Notes: generated by a model from the sequence alone, not told the origin. 64,000 nt of DNA from Hoeflea sp. IMCC20628 (GCF_001011155.1 NZ_CP011479.1:3676501-3740500); one strand, 5' to 3'; positions 34,560 to 44,271 are shown, numbered from the stretch's first letter. Translations and numbers: made by a program.

Positions 34560-36664
34560 CCCCCGATCAGCCCGTACACTGGCTTTTGGGCCGACTTGGC
34601 GTTTCTTCATTGCCGATTTTGCCGGCCCTTGAAAATCCAACGGTCAGCGAAATGGTCGGCGCAGGCGCGGCGATGGTTGTCATCATCGGCGCGATTGCGG
34701 TGATTGCGCTCATCACCTGGCTTGGTGCCTGGCGCGCGCTGTGGCGTGACTGGCTGACCAGCGTCGATCACAAGCGCATCGGCATTATGTATATTGTTCT
34801 GGCGCTGGTGATGCTGGCGCGCGGGGTGCTTGAGGGTGCGGTGATGCGAACCCAGCAGGCGTTCGGATTGAATGGCGGCTTCCTTACGCCGGAACACTTC
34901 TCCGAATTGTTCAGCACCCACGGCACGATCATGATCTTTTTCGTGGCCATGCCGCTGATCGTCGGTCTCGCCAACTACATCATGCCGCTGCAGATCGGTG
35001 CGCGTGACATGTCGTTCCCGGTTATGAACCAGATCTCTCTGGGGCTGACGGCGACTGGCGCGGCTCTGGTGATGATCAGTCTTCTTCTCGGGCAGTTTTC
35101 GACCGGCGGCTGGTCCGCATATCCCCCCTATACAGGCTATGATTTCAATCCTGGTCCGGGGCCGGATTACTGGATCTGGTCGGTTGCTCTCGCCGGAATT
35201 GGGACCACGCTGTCGGGGATCAACTTCGCGGTCACGATTTTTAAGGAACGTGCGCCGGGAATGAGCATGTTCCGGATGCCGCTGTTTACCTGGACGATAC
35301 TTTGTGCGGCGATCATCATGATTTATGCATTGCCGCCGCTGACCGTGGCTGCGCTAATGCTGGCTGCAGACCGCTACCTTGATTTCCACTTCTTCACCAA
35401 TGACCTTGGTGGAAACATGATGAACTACGTCAACCTGTTCTGGTTGTTTGGTCATCCGGAGGTCTACCTGCTGGTGATCCCCGCCTATGGCGTGTTTTCC
35501 GAGACCATCTCGACGTTTTCAGGCAAGCGGCTCTACGGCTACAATTCGCTGGTCTATGCAACGATGGCAATTGCCGTGTTGAGCTTCACAGTCTGGCTGC
35601 ATCACTTCTTCACCATGGGGCAAAGCGCAAATGTGAACATCGTCTTTGGCATTGCGTCCATGTTCATTGCGGTGCCGACCGGCGTCAAGATCTATGACTG
35701 GATGGCGACCATTTTCCGTGGTCGTATCCGGATGACTGTGCCGATGATCTATGCTCTCGGTTTTTTCTACCTGTTCGTGATTGGAGGACTGACGGGCGTC
35801 ATGCTTGCCAATCCGACGATCAGTTTTCAGGTCCACAACACCCTGTTCCTCGTGGCTCATTTCCACAACGTCATCATTCCTGGCGTCGTTTTTGGTCTGA
35901 TGTCGGGATATCATTACTGGTTCCCAAAAGCTTTCGGGTTTCGCCTGCATGAAGGATGGGGTCGGGCGACTGCCTTGTTCTGGATTTTCGGCTTCTCCTT
36001 CACGTTTTTCCCGCTCTATGCCCTGGGGTTTATGGGAATGCCGCGCCGTTCGGCGAGTTTCACCGACCCGGCCTTTACGCCGCTGATGCTTGTTGCACTG
36101 TTCGGGGCAGTGTTGATCGTGTCGGCCCTCGGATCGCTGCTGATCCAGCTCCGGGTCAGCGTCCGGGAAAAGCAAAGCCTGGCGGTGCCGTTGGGCGATC
36201 CGTGGAACGGCCGCACTCTGGAATGGGCGACCGCATCGCCGCCGCCGCATTACAATTTTGCCGTCCTGCCGCAAGTCGAGGACCGGGACGATTTCGCCGA
36301 TGCCAAAGCCAAGGGGCGTGCCTATCAGGAGCCTGATGCCTACGAAGACATCGAGATGCCGAACAACACTTCACTTGGCATGATTGTCTGTGTCGCATCG
36401 ACGCTTCTGGGGCTGGCGCTGGTGTTCTACATCTGGTGGCTGGCAATCCTTGCCACGGGGGTTATCGTCGTCGCTTTCCTCGCCCGCACATTTGTCTTGT
36501 CGACCACCCATGTCATCCCTGCGGACAAAATAGCGGCCGAGCATCGGGCCTGGCTTGCGCAGGTTCACGCCGCAGCGCCGATCACGCGCGACGCGGAGAC
36601 AAGCAGTGCAAATCGAGGGCTAGCCAGGCTTGAACCACCGACATTCGTGGGAGCCGGACAATGA
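34556..36664 (+). CDS. cyoB: Cytochrome o ubiquinol oxidase subunit I
   Basis: 702 residues, the length of CyoB (about 660). Catalytic subunit with heme b, heme o3 and CuB: VDHKRIGIMYI at the start of helix I, FSTHGTIMIFFVAMP (heme ligand His), WLFGHPEVYLLVIPAYG (CuB His and cross-linked Tyr), HHFFTMG (CuB His pair), and LVAHFHNVIIPG (heme His pair). Reduces oxygen with quinol electrons and pumps protons. ATGA overlaps with both neighbours. Confidence 0.97.
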   Translation: MTPDQPVHWLLGRLGVSSLPILPALENPTVSEMVGAGAAMVVIIGAIAVIALITWLGAWRALWRDWLTSVDHKRIGIMYIVLALVMLARGVLEGAVMRTQQAFGLNGGFLTPEHFSELFSTHGTIMIFFVAMPLIVGLANYIMPLQIGARDMSFPVMNQISLGLTATGAALVMISLLLGQFSTGGWSAYPPYTGYDFNPGPGPDYWIWSVALAGIGTTLSGINFAVTIFKERAPGMSMFRMPLFTWTILCAAIIMIYALPPLTVAALMLAADRYLDFHFFTNDLGGNMMNYVNLFWLFGHPEVYLLVIPAYGVFSETISTFSGKRLYGYNSLVYATMAIAVLSFTVWLHHFFTMGQSANVNIVFGIASMFIAVPTGVKIYDWMATIFRGRIRMTVPMIYALGFFYLFVIGGLTGVMLANPTISFQVHNTLFLVAHFHNVIIPGVVFGLMSGYHYWFPKAFGFRLHEGWGRATALFWIFGFSFTFFPLYALGFMGMPRRSASFTDPAFTPLMLVALFGAVLIVSALGSLLIQLRVSVREKQSLAVPLGDPWNGRTLEWATASPPPHYNFAVLPQVEDRDDFADAKAKGRAYQEPDAYEDIEMPNNTSLGMIVCVASTLLGLALVFYIWWLAILATGVIVVAFLARTFVLSTTHVIPADKIAAEHRAWLAQVHAAAPITRDAETSSANRGLARLEPPTFVGAGQ

Positions 36665-37290
36665 AAACGCCAGTCCTTCACCCTGGTCTTAACCTCGGGC
36701 CGCGTCACGGCGAAGCGCACGAACGTGCAGAAAAACTGGCCTTCGGCTTTTGGGTCTTTCTGATGAGCGATCTCATCATCTTTGGCCTTATGTTCGCGAC
36801 CTACGTTACAATGGCCAACCCGATGGGGATGGCTGGTGGTCCGGGACCAAAAGAAGCCTATGACCTGACCAGTATTTTCATTCAAACGATGGTCTTGCTC
36901 ACCAGCAGCCTGACATTTGGCATGGCGTCACTGGCGATGCGATTTGAGCGAGGAAAGGCGGCGATTACTGTTTGGCTTTCCGTCACGCTCCTGCTTGGTA
37001 TCGGATTCTTGTCGCTTGAAGTGCGGGATTTCGCGCACATGATCGATATCGGTGCCGTGCCATCGCGCAGCGGATTTCTGTCTGCGTTCTGGGGGCTGGT
37101 GCCGCTTCATGGTGCGCATGTCGCCATCGGATGCCTCTGGATCATGATCATGCTGATTCAGATGCGCGTCTTCGGGCTGGTCCCGCTAGTCAAGACACGG
37201 ATTTTGCGTCTCGGCCTGTTCTGGCACTTTCTTGACCTGATCTGGATCGGGATTTTTACAATCGTCTATCTGGGAGCGCAGGCGTCATGA
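36661..37290 (+). CDS. cyoC: Cytochrome o ubiquinol oxidase subunit III
   Basis: 209 residues, five transmembrane helices, family features AEKLAFGFWVFLMSDLIIFGLMFATY (described here as helix I) and the late HFLDLIWIGIFTIVYL. Non-catalytic membrane subunit that stabilises subunit I. Coupled to cyoB and cyoD by overlapping start and stop codons. Confidence 0.95.
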   Translation: MKTPVLHPGLNLGPRHGEAHERAEKLAFGFWVFLMSDLIIFGLMFATYVTMANPMGMAGGPGPKEAYDLTSIFIQTMVLLTSSLTFGMASLAMRFERGKAAITVWLSVTLLLGIGFLSLEVRDFAHMIDIGAVPSRSGFLSAFWGLVPLHGAHVAIGCLWIMIMLIQMRVFGLVPLVKTRILRLGLFWHFLDLIWIGIFTIVYLGAQAS

Positions 37291-37592
37291 GTGAACCGAG
37301 CTATCAACAGGAAGTGCGCGGCTATCTGACCGGCTTCGGACTGGCGCTTGTGCTGACGCTTGTGCCGTTTGCCCTGGTCGTGAAGGGCGAGCTTTCCGCT
37401 CTTGCAACCCTCATCGTTCTGGGAGGCTGTGGTCTCGCGCAATTTGTGGTGCAACTGCGGTTCTTTCTGCATATCGATTTGCGCCGTCAGAAGCGCGAGG
37501 ATTTGCAGCTGATTTTGTTTTCCGTACTGCTTCTCGTGATCATGGCGGGCGGTACGATCTGGATTATCGGCAATCTTGGCATGCGGATGTAG
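37287..37592 (+). CDS. cyoD: Cytochrome o ubiquinol oxidase subunit IV
   Basis: 101 residues with three transmembrane helices (about 12-32, 39-60, 74-95) and the conserved QFVVQLRFFLHID segment. Assembly factor/subunit of the bo3-type oxidase. Last gene of the operon. Confidence 0.93.
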   Translation: MSEPSYQQEVRGYLTGFGLALVLTLVPFALVVKGELSALATLIVLGGCGLAQFVVQLRFFLHIDLRRQKREDLQLILFSVLLLVIMAGGTIWIIGNLGMRM

Positions 37593-37621
37593 GTCGTGCT
37601 CCAGGCTGGGCACCCCTGCTT

Positions 37622-38254
37622 TCAGGCGAGCCCCGGAAGAACAGCCTTCGTCCCGACCATGATCATCTCCACAGCGATCGCCAACAGGATCATGCCCATA
37701 AGACGCGACATGATCACCCGCATCGTGTCGCTGAGGGCTTTGCCGAAAAAGGCCGCAAAAAAGAAGACGACAAACAGCATTGCCAGAATGCCGCCGACGA
37801 TCCCGCCGATGGCGATCAGGTCTTCAAATCCCTTGGCGTGTCCAGTGTAGATGATCAGCGTTGCGATGGTTCCCGGACCGACAATCATTGGAAACGTAAT
37901 GGGATAGAAGGCAAGCCCGGACAGTTCCTGCATGTGGTCCTGCTCTTTTTCAGTGCCATGATGCGAGGAAACGCTATTACCGTTCAACATCGTCCAGGCG
38001 ATATGTGCCAGCACCACGCCACCGGCGATGCGAAACTGATCGACACTAATGCCGAAAAAATCAATGATCTGTTGGCCTGCGAAAAGAATTACCACGCACA
38101 TGGCGGCAGAGAAAAGTGCAACTTTCGCAGCCAGCTCGCGCTGTTGAGTTACCGTAAAACCTGCCGTGAGCGCCAGAAACATCGGCAGGTTTACAAAAGG
38201 ATTCATGATTGCAAAGAATGCCCCAAAGGCTTTCGTCAGTTCAGCGTAGTCCAT
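37622..38254 (-). CDS. marC: MarC-family integral membrane protein
   Basis: 210 residues, six predicted membrane helices. The family start FGAFFAIMNPFVNLPMFLALT and the middle SGLAFYPITFPMIVGPGTIATLI are clear. The start 38254 has GAGGAG upstream; the open frame continues further but without a ribosome site. Function of MarC proteins is unsettled; despite the name there is no good evidence for antibiotic transport. Convergent with cyoD. Confidence 0.88.
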   Translation of the reverse strand: MDYAELTKAFGAFFAIMNPFVNLPMFLALTAGFTVTQQRELAAKVALFSAAMCVVILFAGQQIIDFFGISVDQFRIAGGVVLAHIAWTMLNGNSVSSHHGTEKEQDHMQELSGLAFYPITFPMIVGPGTIATLIIYTGHAKGFEDLIAIGGIVGGILAMLFVVFFFAAFFGKALSDTMRVIMSRLMGMILLAIAVEMIMVGTKAVLPGLA

Positions 38255-38707
38255 GTAGGCTCCTCGCCTTATAATTCTTTCGGCCTTGGCTTGTCCTTCC
38301 CATGAGGCGCTCTCAGGTGAAATCGGCAGAGTGGTACCGATCGCGCAATGAGCAGCGGAATCCGGTATAGCCTCTAGGTCATACCAGATCGTTAGCAAAC
38401 CACTTTGCTTCTGGGCTCGGCTGCAAACTGGCCGGTTTCCGGTTTGCAAGGCGGTTACACCCAGCGAGCCCCCAACGCCGGTTTACTCAACAAATCGATC
38501 CCTCCCTGATCCTGGCTATGATCAGCAAATTGGCTCAACCATCCTCACACGCTCGACCCACGTACATTCCGGATCGTGTCCGGAGGAGGCAAAGTATACC
38601 GCCCCGATCCCCAACGTTTATGAGAAAGCCGTATTATTGAAGGGATCAGGATGTTAGGTTCTTGAAATTATTCGAACATATGATGATTCCAGATCAAGGT
38701 ATTTCCT
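38255..38707. other. Divergent region between marC and the glucose dehydrogenase gene
   Basis: 453 bases; no gene recognised. Promoters for both directions are expected. No strong hairpin or operator was picked out by eye. Confidence 0.35.
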
Positions 38708-41344
38708 ATGACATCCGAGCAGATGAAACCACACTGGGCCTTGCGTGCTCTGGGTGCCGTTGCGCTTTTGGCTGGCCTCTATTTGCTGGTGGGCGGCGCC
38801 TATCTGATGTCTCTGGGGGGCTCCTGGTATTACGTCATTGCCGGTTTGGGGCTTGTGGCCAGTGGCGCTCTGATCTTTTTGGGCAGGATTCTGGGCGTCG
38901 TCATCTACCTCGCCACCTTTATCTTCACGGTCTGCTGGACCTATTACGACACCGGCTTGAATTTCTGGGGCTGGGTCCCCCGGACCGCAGCGCCGCTGGT
39001 GATTGCCATTGCCGTTCTGCTGTCGGTGCCGCTGTTCCGAGGCCGGACGGTCACGCCGCTGCGATCACGCCTGTCGGTGACCGGTGGTCTGGCGCTGATT
39101 GCGGTCTTTGCCGTATTTTTTGCGCAGATGCTCGAACCGCATGGCATCGTTCGAAATGATATTTCCATAACCCCCGGCAAAGAGACCGAAACCACCGCGG
39201 AAATGGGTGGCGAGTGGCGCGAATGGGGCAGAACCGGCGAAGGCGTCAGATATTCGCCGCTTGACCAGATCACCAAGGATAATGTCGGCGATCTCGAAGT
39301 TGTCTGGACGGCTCATCACGGGCAAATTCCAGACGCCGCTCTGGCGAACGAGGACCAGAACACCCCGCTTTATGTTGATGGGACGCTGTTTCACTGTGCG
39401 TATAATAATGTGGTCACCGCATTCGACGGGACGACGGGCAAAGAAAAATGGGTCTTCAATCCCCATGCGTCTGCGCCGTTGTGGTTGCGGTGCCGCTCGA
39501 TCGCGTATGTCGATCCGGCTGTTGTTAGCGGCACTGCGGGCAACGCAAAAGTCGGGGGCACCTCTGGCACCGCAAACCGGAAGACTGCCGGATCAAGCTT
39601 CGCGCCTGACGTGAAGATCCTGACCGAGGGGGCGACTGATGGCTCAAACACTAAGGAGATTGATGCCAATCTGGCTGCAAATGCCGGCGACACTGTTGCC
39701 GAGCAATCAATCGAGGCAGGCAAGCGCGACAACGGAGAAGAAGAAACCGCCGACGCGAATGCCAGCACCACCAATGCCGCGGTTGCGGACTCCAATGAAA
39801 CTGCCGATGTCGGCGAAGATTGCGGCCCACGCATTGTTGTGGCCACGGTTGATGGCCGCTTGATGAGCATTCGCGCCAGCGACGGCAAATTGTGCACAAG
39901 CTTTGGTGAGGACGGCGTTGTCGATCTGCACGAGGGTATGGGCAGTTATTTCGCCGGCGAATACATGCCAACGACGGGCGCTATCCTTGCCGGCAACAAG
40001 ATTATTATCGGTGGCTGGGTGATGGACAACCGCGCCGTAGGTGAAGCCCCGGGTGTTGTGCGCGCTTATAATGCCATCACGGGCGCTCTGGAATGGGCCT
40101 GGGATTCAGGCAACTCAAAGATCGATACATACCCGCCAAGGGGCGAGAGCTACACACGCGGCACGCCAAATGTCTGGGCGCCGATGTCCTATGATCTCGA
40201 GCTCAACATGGTCTACCTGCCCACCGGCAATGCAACACCGGATTATTGGGGTGGTGAGCGTAGCGATAGCGATAACAAGTATTCTTCGTCAGTTGTTGCG
40301 CTCAATCTGGATACCGGCAAAGACGTCTGGCACTTCCAGACAACGCACCATGATCTTTGGGATTATGACCTGGCATCGCAACCGGCGCTGGTCGACTTCC
40401 CCAAAGATGACGGAACCACAATTCCTGCAGTTGTGCAGCTGACAAAGCGTGGCGAAATCTTCGTGCTTGACCGGCGTGACGGGACGCCGCTGACCAAGGT
40501 GACAGAACAGCCTGTTCCGCAGGGAAGCGCCCGAGGCGAGTATTATTCGCCAACACAGCCGTTCTCGACCGGGATGCCGTCGATCGGGTCGGACGATTCC
40601 GTTCTCAGTGAAAACAAGTCCTGGGGCATGACGCCGTTTGATCATCTTTACTGCCGCATCCGGACCATGAAGACCCGTTGGGACGGGCTGATGACGCCAC
40701 CTTCCACCGATGTCTATTACGAATTTCCCGGCAATGGCGGCGGCTTCAACTGGGGCAGCGCATCCTTCGACCAATCGCGAAACCTGCTGGTTTTGAACAA
40801 CATGATCTGGCCGAACCGGACCCATCTGATTGAGACGGACACCACCGGCGGCAAGGATTTGAGCGGCGGTAGCGAGGGTGGCCCGATGGCCGGCACGCCC
40901 TATCAGGTCTTCATTGGCTACAATATCCTGGAATTCTTCGCGACCCCGTGCTTCGAGCCGCCCTTTGGCACCGTGACGGCCATCGATCTGGCGACGCAGA
41001 AGATCAAATGGCAGATCCCCATGGGAACGACCGAAGACACCGGCCCCTTCGGACTGAGGACCTACATGCCGATCAACACCGGCATGCCTACGCTGGGCGG
41101 GTTGTTGACCACCAAACCGGGGCTCAGCTTCTTTGCCGGCACGCAGGACTATTATCTGCGCGCCATCGACACCGAGACGGGTGATATTGTCTGGAAAAGC
41201 CGCCTGCCTGTCGGCAGCCAATCAGTTCCGATCACCTACACCGACGAGAACAATCGGCAAATAATCGTTGTTCAGGCCGCCGGCGCGCGCCACAGCCCCA
41301 ATCGTGGCGATTACCTGATCGCGTATGCGTTGAAAGAGAAATAG
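38708..41344 (+). CDS. gcd: Membrane-bound PQQ-dependent glucose dehydrogenase with a long insertion
   Basis: Oxidises glucose (aldoses) to gluconolactone in the periplasm and passes electrons to ubiquinone. 878 residues against about 796 in E. coli Gcd. Five N-terminal membrane helices (to about 145), then the eight-bladed PQQ propeller: EWGRTGEGVRYSPLDQIT, LWLRCRSIAY, PTGNATPDYWGGER, HHDLWDYDLASQPAL, VQAAGARHS. Between residues about 273 and 371 lies a low-complexity Ala/Thr/Asn/Glu-rich insertion, where E. coli has a short linker. The adjacent quinol oxidase operon could take up the electrons. PQQ synthesis genes are not in the window. Confidence 0.92.
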   Translation: MTSEQMKPHWALRALGAVALLAGLYLLVGGAYLMSLGGSWYYVIAGLGLVASGALIFLGRILGVVIYLATFIFTVCWTYYDTGLNFWGWVPRTAAPLVIAIAVLLSVPLFRGRTVTPLRSRLSVTGGLALIAVFAVFFAQMLEPHGIVRNDISITPGKETETTAEMGGEWREWGRTGEGVRYSPLDQITKDNVGDLEVVWTAHHGQIPDAALANEDQNTPLYVDGTLFHCAYNNVVTAFDGTTGKEKWVFNPHASAPLWLRCRSIAYVDPAVVSGTAGNAKVGGTSGTANRKTAGSSFAPDVKILTEGATDGSNTKEIDANLAANAGDTVAEQSIEAGKRDNGEEETADANASTTNAAVADSNETADVGEDCGPRIVVATVDGRLMSIRASDGKLCTSFGEDGVVDLHEGMGSYFAGEYMPTTGAILAGNKIIIGGWVMDNRAVGEAPGVVRAYNAITGALEWAWDSGNSKIDTYPPRGESYTRGTPNVWAPMSYDLELNMVYLPTGNATPDYWGGERSDSDNKYSSSVVALNLDTGKDVWHFQTTHHDLWDYDLASQPALVDFPKDDGTTIPAVVQLTKRGEIFVLDRRDGTPLTKVTEQPVPQGSARGEYYSPTQPFSTGMPSIGSDDSVLSENKSWGMTPFDHLYCRIRTMKTRWDGLMTPPSTDVYYEFPGNGGGFNWGSASFDQSRNLLVLNNMIWPNRTHLIETDTTGGKDLSGGSEGGPMAGTPYQVFIGYNILEFFATPCFEPPFGTVTAIDLATQKIKWQIPMGTTEDTGPFGLRTYMPINTGMPTLGGLLTTKPGLSFFAGTQDYYLRAIDTETGDIVWKSRLPVGSQSVPITYTDENNRQIIVVQAAGARHSPNRGDYLIAYALKEK

Positions 41345-41578
41345 GGGCGCTCTGGACCTTTTGCACTGCTGAGGAGCTGACGGAAATCTGCCGTGCCCAT
41401 GTGTACAGTCGGCATCGCCCTCTGGGGCGGCATAAACTCCAAACCAGTCATCAGTCGCCTCGGTCACTGACTGCGTACAATCTGCTGAAGCCCCACACCT
41501 AAGGTATCCGTCTTTATCAAGCTGTTTTGATGTCCAGTTTCGATTCTGTTTGATGAGGGTGTTGGCCAGTTTGATCAG

Positions 41579-42109
41579 CTTCCTCACATACACATGATCG
41601 TACCAGGCGGCGGCATTGCCACTGATGGGTCGCGCTGGATATCGTCACGTCCAGTGTTCCTCCTGCCGGTGCGTGTGCTCGGCAAGCTGTTCCGCCGCCT
41701 GTTCCTCACGAAGCTGCTCCAGCTCCACGGCGCCGACGGCTCGCTTTCTTCGGATCGGCCGCACATCTCACTGATCGCCGGGCATTATTGCGGCATCTGT
41801 CGCCGGTCCGCAAGAAACGCTGGGTCGTCTACGCCAAGCCGCCCTTCGCGGGGCCGGAAGCCGTGCTTGCCTATCTGTCGCGCAATACCCACCGGGGGGC
41901 CATCTCGAACAGTCGTCTCATCTCTTTCGACAAGACCGGCGTCACCTTCCGCTACAAGGACTACCGCCGCGACGGCTCCGACCGGCAACAGATCATGACG
42001 TTTGCCACCGGTGAGTTCATCCACCGCTTTCTGCTACATGTCCTGCCGCGCGGCTTCCACCGCATCTGGCATTACGGGCTGCTCGCCGGCAGCTCCCGAA
42101 GACTGGAGT
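41579..42109 (+). pseudogene. IS91-family transposase fragment, frameshifted and cut by an IS3 element
   Basis: Starts in one frame with PHIHMIVPGGG and DGSRWISSRPVFLLPVRVLGKLFRRLFL (from 41579), then continues in another frame from about 41800 with KKRWVVYAKPPFAGPEAVL, YLSRNTHRGAISNSRLISFD and the end FLLHVLPRGFHRIWHYGLLAG. These are the middle and late parts of an IS91-type (Y2, rolling-circle) transposase. The N-terminal part is missing, a frameshift splits the rest, and at 42110 the IS3 element begins. Non-functional relic. Confidence 0.85.
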
Positions 42110-42169
42110 TGCCCCCTGAAAGTGGTCCACCAACTGGGATAGATTATCCCTCAAATTGGAGGATCAGCG

Positions 42170-42448
42170 ATGGCTGGAAAACGAGAGAAGCCGGAAGAAA
42201 TTGTATCGAAGCTTCGGCAGGTTGAAGTTCTGCAAGGGCAAGGTGCGACGATTGCTGACGCGGTGCGCCAGATCGGCGTGACACAGCAGACGTTTTATCG
42301 ATGGCGGAAGCTCTATGGCGGGATGCAGCGATCTCAACTCACTCGGCTGAAAGAGCTGGAGAAGGAGAACCAGCGGCTTCGGCGGGCGGTGTCTGACCTG
42401 ACACTGGACAAACTCATCCTGACCGAGGCGGCAAAGGGAAACTTCTAA
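42170..42448 (+). CDS. IS3-family transposase OrfA
   Basis: 92 residues with the helix-turn-helix VSKLRQVEVLQGQGATIADAVRQIG (read as about residues 10-34) followed by QTFYRWRKLYGG and a leucine-rich coiled coil. GGAGG ribosome site before the ATG. The reading frame of OrfB opens one base back before the orfA stop: near GGCAAAGGGAAAC the -1 frame gives KGKLLSPSRRR, joining directly to OrfB. Confidence 0.9.
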   Translation: MAGKREKPEEIVSKLRQVEVLQGQGATIADAVRQIGVTQQTFYRWRKLYGGMQRSQLTRLKELEKENQRLRRAVSDLTLDKLILTEAAKGNF

Positions 42449-42480
42449 GCCCTTCGCGTCGTCGCAAGTGCATCGACCAT

Positions 42481-43296
42481 GTGCGGCGGGAGCTTGGCGT
42501 ATCGGAACGCCGCGCCTGCCGTACGCTCGGACAACACCGATCCACACAGCGCAAGGTGCCACAGGGCCGGGCAGATGAAGAACGGCTGACCGATGATATC
42601 ATCGAACTGGCCGACAAGTATGGGCGCTATGGGTATCGCATGGTCACCGGTCTGCTGAACAACGCGGGCTGGCAGGTAAACCATAAGCGGGTTGAGCGCA
42701 TCTGGCGGCGTGAAGGGCTGAAAGTGCCACAAAAGCAGAAGAAAAAGGGGCGGCTTTGGCTGAACGACGGATCATGTGTGCGTCTCAGACCGGAACGGCC
42801 AAACCACGTCTGGTCCTACGACTTCGTCCAGGATCGAACCGCTGACGGCCGCGTCTATCGGACGCTGAATATCATCGACGAATACACCAGGGAGGCACTC
42901 ATGATCCGCGTGGACCGCAAGCTCAACTCAACGGACGTGCTGGATGCTCTGACAGACCTATTCATCCTGCGCGGCCCGCCGGAATACATTCGGTCGGACA
43001 ATGGGCCGGAATTTATCGCCCAGAAAGTGCGGGATTGGATTGCAGCTGTCGGAGCCAAGACGGCCTACATAGAGCCAGGCTCACCATGGGAGAACGGATA
43101 CTGCGAAAGCTTCAACGCCCGGTTCCGCGACGAGCTGCTGAACGGCGAAATCTTCTACAGCCTAAGGGAGGCGCAAATCCTGATCGAGCAATGGCGTATC
43201 CACTACAACACCGTCAGGCCGCATAGCGCTCTGGGGTGCCGCCCGCCCGCGCCGGAAAGCATTGTCCCGATGGACCAGACGCCCATGATGCACTAA
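42481..43296 (+). CDS. IS3-family transposase OrfB (DDE integrase domain)
   Basis: 271 residues from a GTG; translation as an OrfAB frameshift product is more likely, starting upstream. HTH_21 region RRELGVSERRACRTLGQHRS, rve domain with Asp (SYDFVQD), Asp (RSDNGPEF) and Glu (WENGYCESFNARFRDELL, the E of ENGYCES). The end VRPHSALGCRPPAPE is typical for the IS3 group found in rhizobia and relatives. Confidence 0.93.
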   Translation: MRRELGVSERRACRTLGQHRSTQRKVPQGRADEERLTDDIIELADKYGRYGYRMVTGLLNNAGWQVNHKRVERIWRREGLKVPQKQKKKGRLWLNDGSCVRLRPERPNHVWSYDFVQDRTADGRVYRTLNIIDEYTREALMIRVDRKLNSTDVLDALTDLFILRGPPEYIRSDNGPEFIAQKVRDWIAAVGAKTAYIEPGSPWENGYCESFNARFRDELLNGEIFYSLREAQILIEQWRIHYNTVRPHSALGCRPPAPESIVPMDQTPMMH

Positions 43297-43392
43297 CAAT
43301 CAAACCGGACCACCTGATGGGGGCACGTCACGTCTGCTTTCCTGACTTCGTTCCCACAAGCTGCCTGACAAGTCACGGCCCCATAACGGGCA

Positions 43393-43941
43393 TCACGCAT
43401 TTTCATTCAGGATCCGATAAACCTGCATCCGCGAACAACCAATATCACGGGCTATGGCAGACGGCTTTTCGCCACCGCCTGCCAACCGCAGTACTTCATC
43501 TCGATCAATTCGCTGTTTGCCACCCTTGTACCGGCCAAGCGATTTGGCGCGCTCGATCCCTTCGCGCTGGCGCTCCTTGATGAACCGCCGCTCCATCTGA
43601 GCAACCATCCCCAGCACCGTCATAACGATCTGGCCCATATCACCCTTGGTCGAAACATATGGATCCAGCACAGTCACAAAGGCCTGCTTCTGCTCGCACT
43701 CATGTATGATGTTCAACACGTCACGGGTATCGCGGCCAAGGCGATCAAGCCGCGTGACGATCAGTTCGTCCTGTGGGCGCAGGAAGCTGAGGATGGTTGC
43801 CAGCTCATCCCGTTCATCGCGGCTCTTGCCAGATGCCTTCTCTGAGCGAATGAGGCTGCATCCCTCGGCCGTCAATCGTTCTGTCTGTATGTGCAGGTCT
43901 TGGTCAGCTGTGCTGACGCGTGCGTATCCGATGCGTGCCAT
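43393..43941 (-). CDS. Serine recombinase (resolvase/invertase family)
   Basis: 182 residues. Catalytic Ser10 in ARVSTADQD, then DRLGRDTRDVLNIIHEC and the E helix MVAQMERRFIKERQREGIERAK; a C-terminal helix-turn-helix (KPSAIARDIGCSRMQVYRIL). This is the Tn3-type TnpR size and layout. No Tn3 transposase gene is near, so it is probably a leftover of a transposon. It acts at a res site, normally just upstream of the gene (43942-44060 here). Confidence 0.92.
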   Translation of the reverse strand: MARIGYARVSTADQDLHIQTERLTAEGCSLIRSEKASGKSRDERDELATILSFLRPQDELIVTRLDRLGRDTRDVLNIIHECEQKQAFVTVLDPYVSTKGDMGQIVMTVLGMVAQMERRFIKERQREGIERAKSLGRYKGGKQRIDRDEVLRLAGGGEKPSAIARDIGCSRMQVYRILNENA

Positions 43942-44271
43942 GTGTAACTCCAGCTTCTAGACCGGAGTCTACGGTGTCACAAATAGACCAAGTCAAGGCT
44001 GTTGTTACGGGTTTCCGGCGCTTTCGATACGTAACGCCAGCGTATACTTTGATGTAACATTCCAATTGAAAGCGAAAAGTGCAGAAAACAGAATTTCATT
44101 CAACGGCGGCTGAAGGCTAGACTTTGACGGCAGGTGCAAAAATGGAGCTTCCGGCCCTGAGCCGACCTTCGCCTTACAAGAGCACGCTGCGATGCAACTT
44201 TTCGATAGCTGCCCCCCCGCTTATTCAGCGACAGTGCGAAGGTCCAAATGTCGGCTTTTGGTTTGAATTCG
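43942..44271. other. Intergenic stretch upstream of the resolvase gene
   Basis: 330 bases with no credible gene. The part next to the resolvase has several short dyads around GTAAC/GTTAC strings and would be the place for a res site, but I cannot define subsites by eye. Confidence 0.35.

Larger units (their letters stand above)
42110..43325 (+). mobile_element. Second IS3-family insertion sequence, complete
   Basis: 1216 bases. Ends begin TGCCCCC and share AxGTGGTCC (42110-42130; 43307-43325 reversed), so TG...CA termini. Carries orfA and orfB on the plus strand in a -1 relation. Different from the IS3 element at 30.9 kb. No target duplication is seen at the ends, and the IS91 sequence does not resume after it, so one flank has been lost. 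Confidence 0.85.

Noticed and set aside
43393-43941. Complete Tn3-family transposon around the resolvase
   Set aside because: There is no Tn3 transposase gene and no recognisable 38-bp Tn3 terminal repeats in the neighbourhood.
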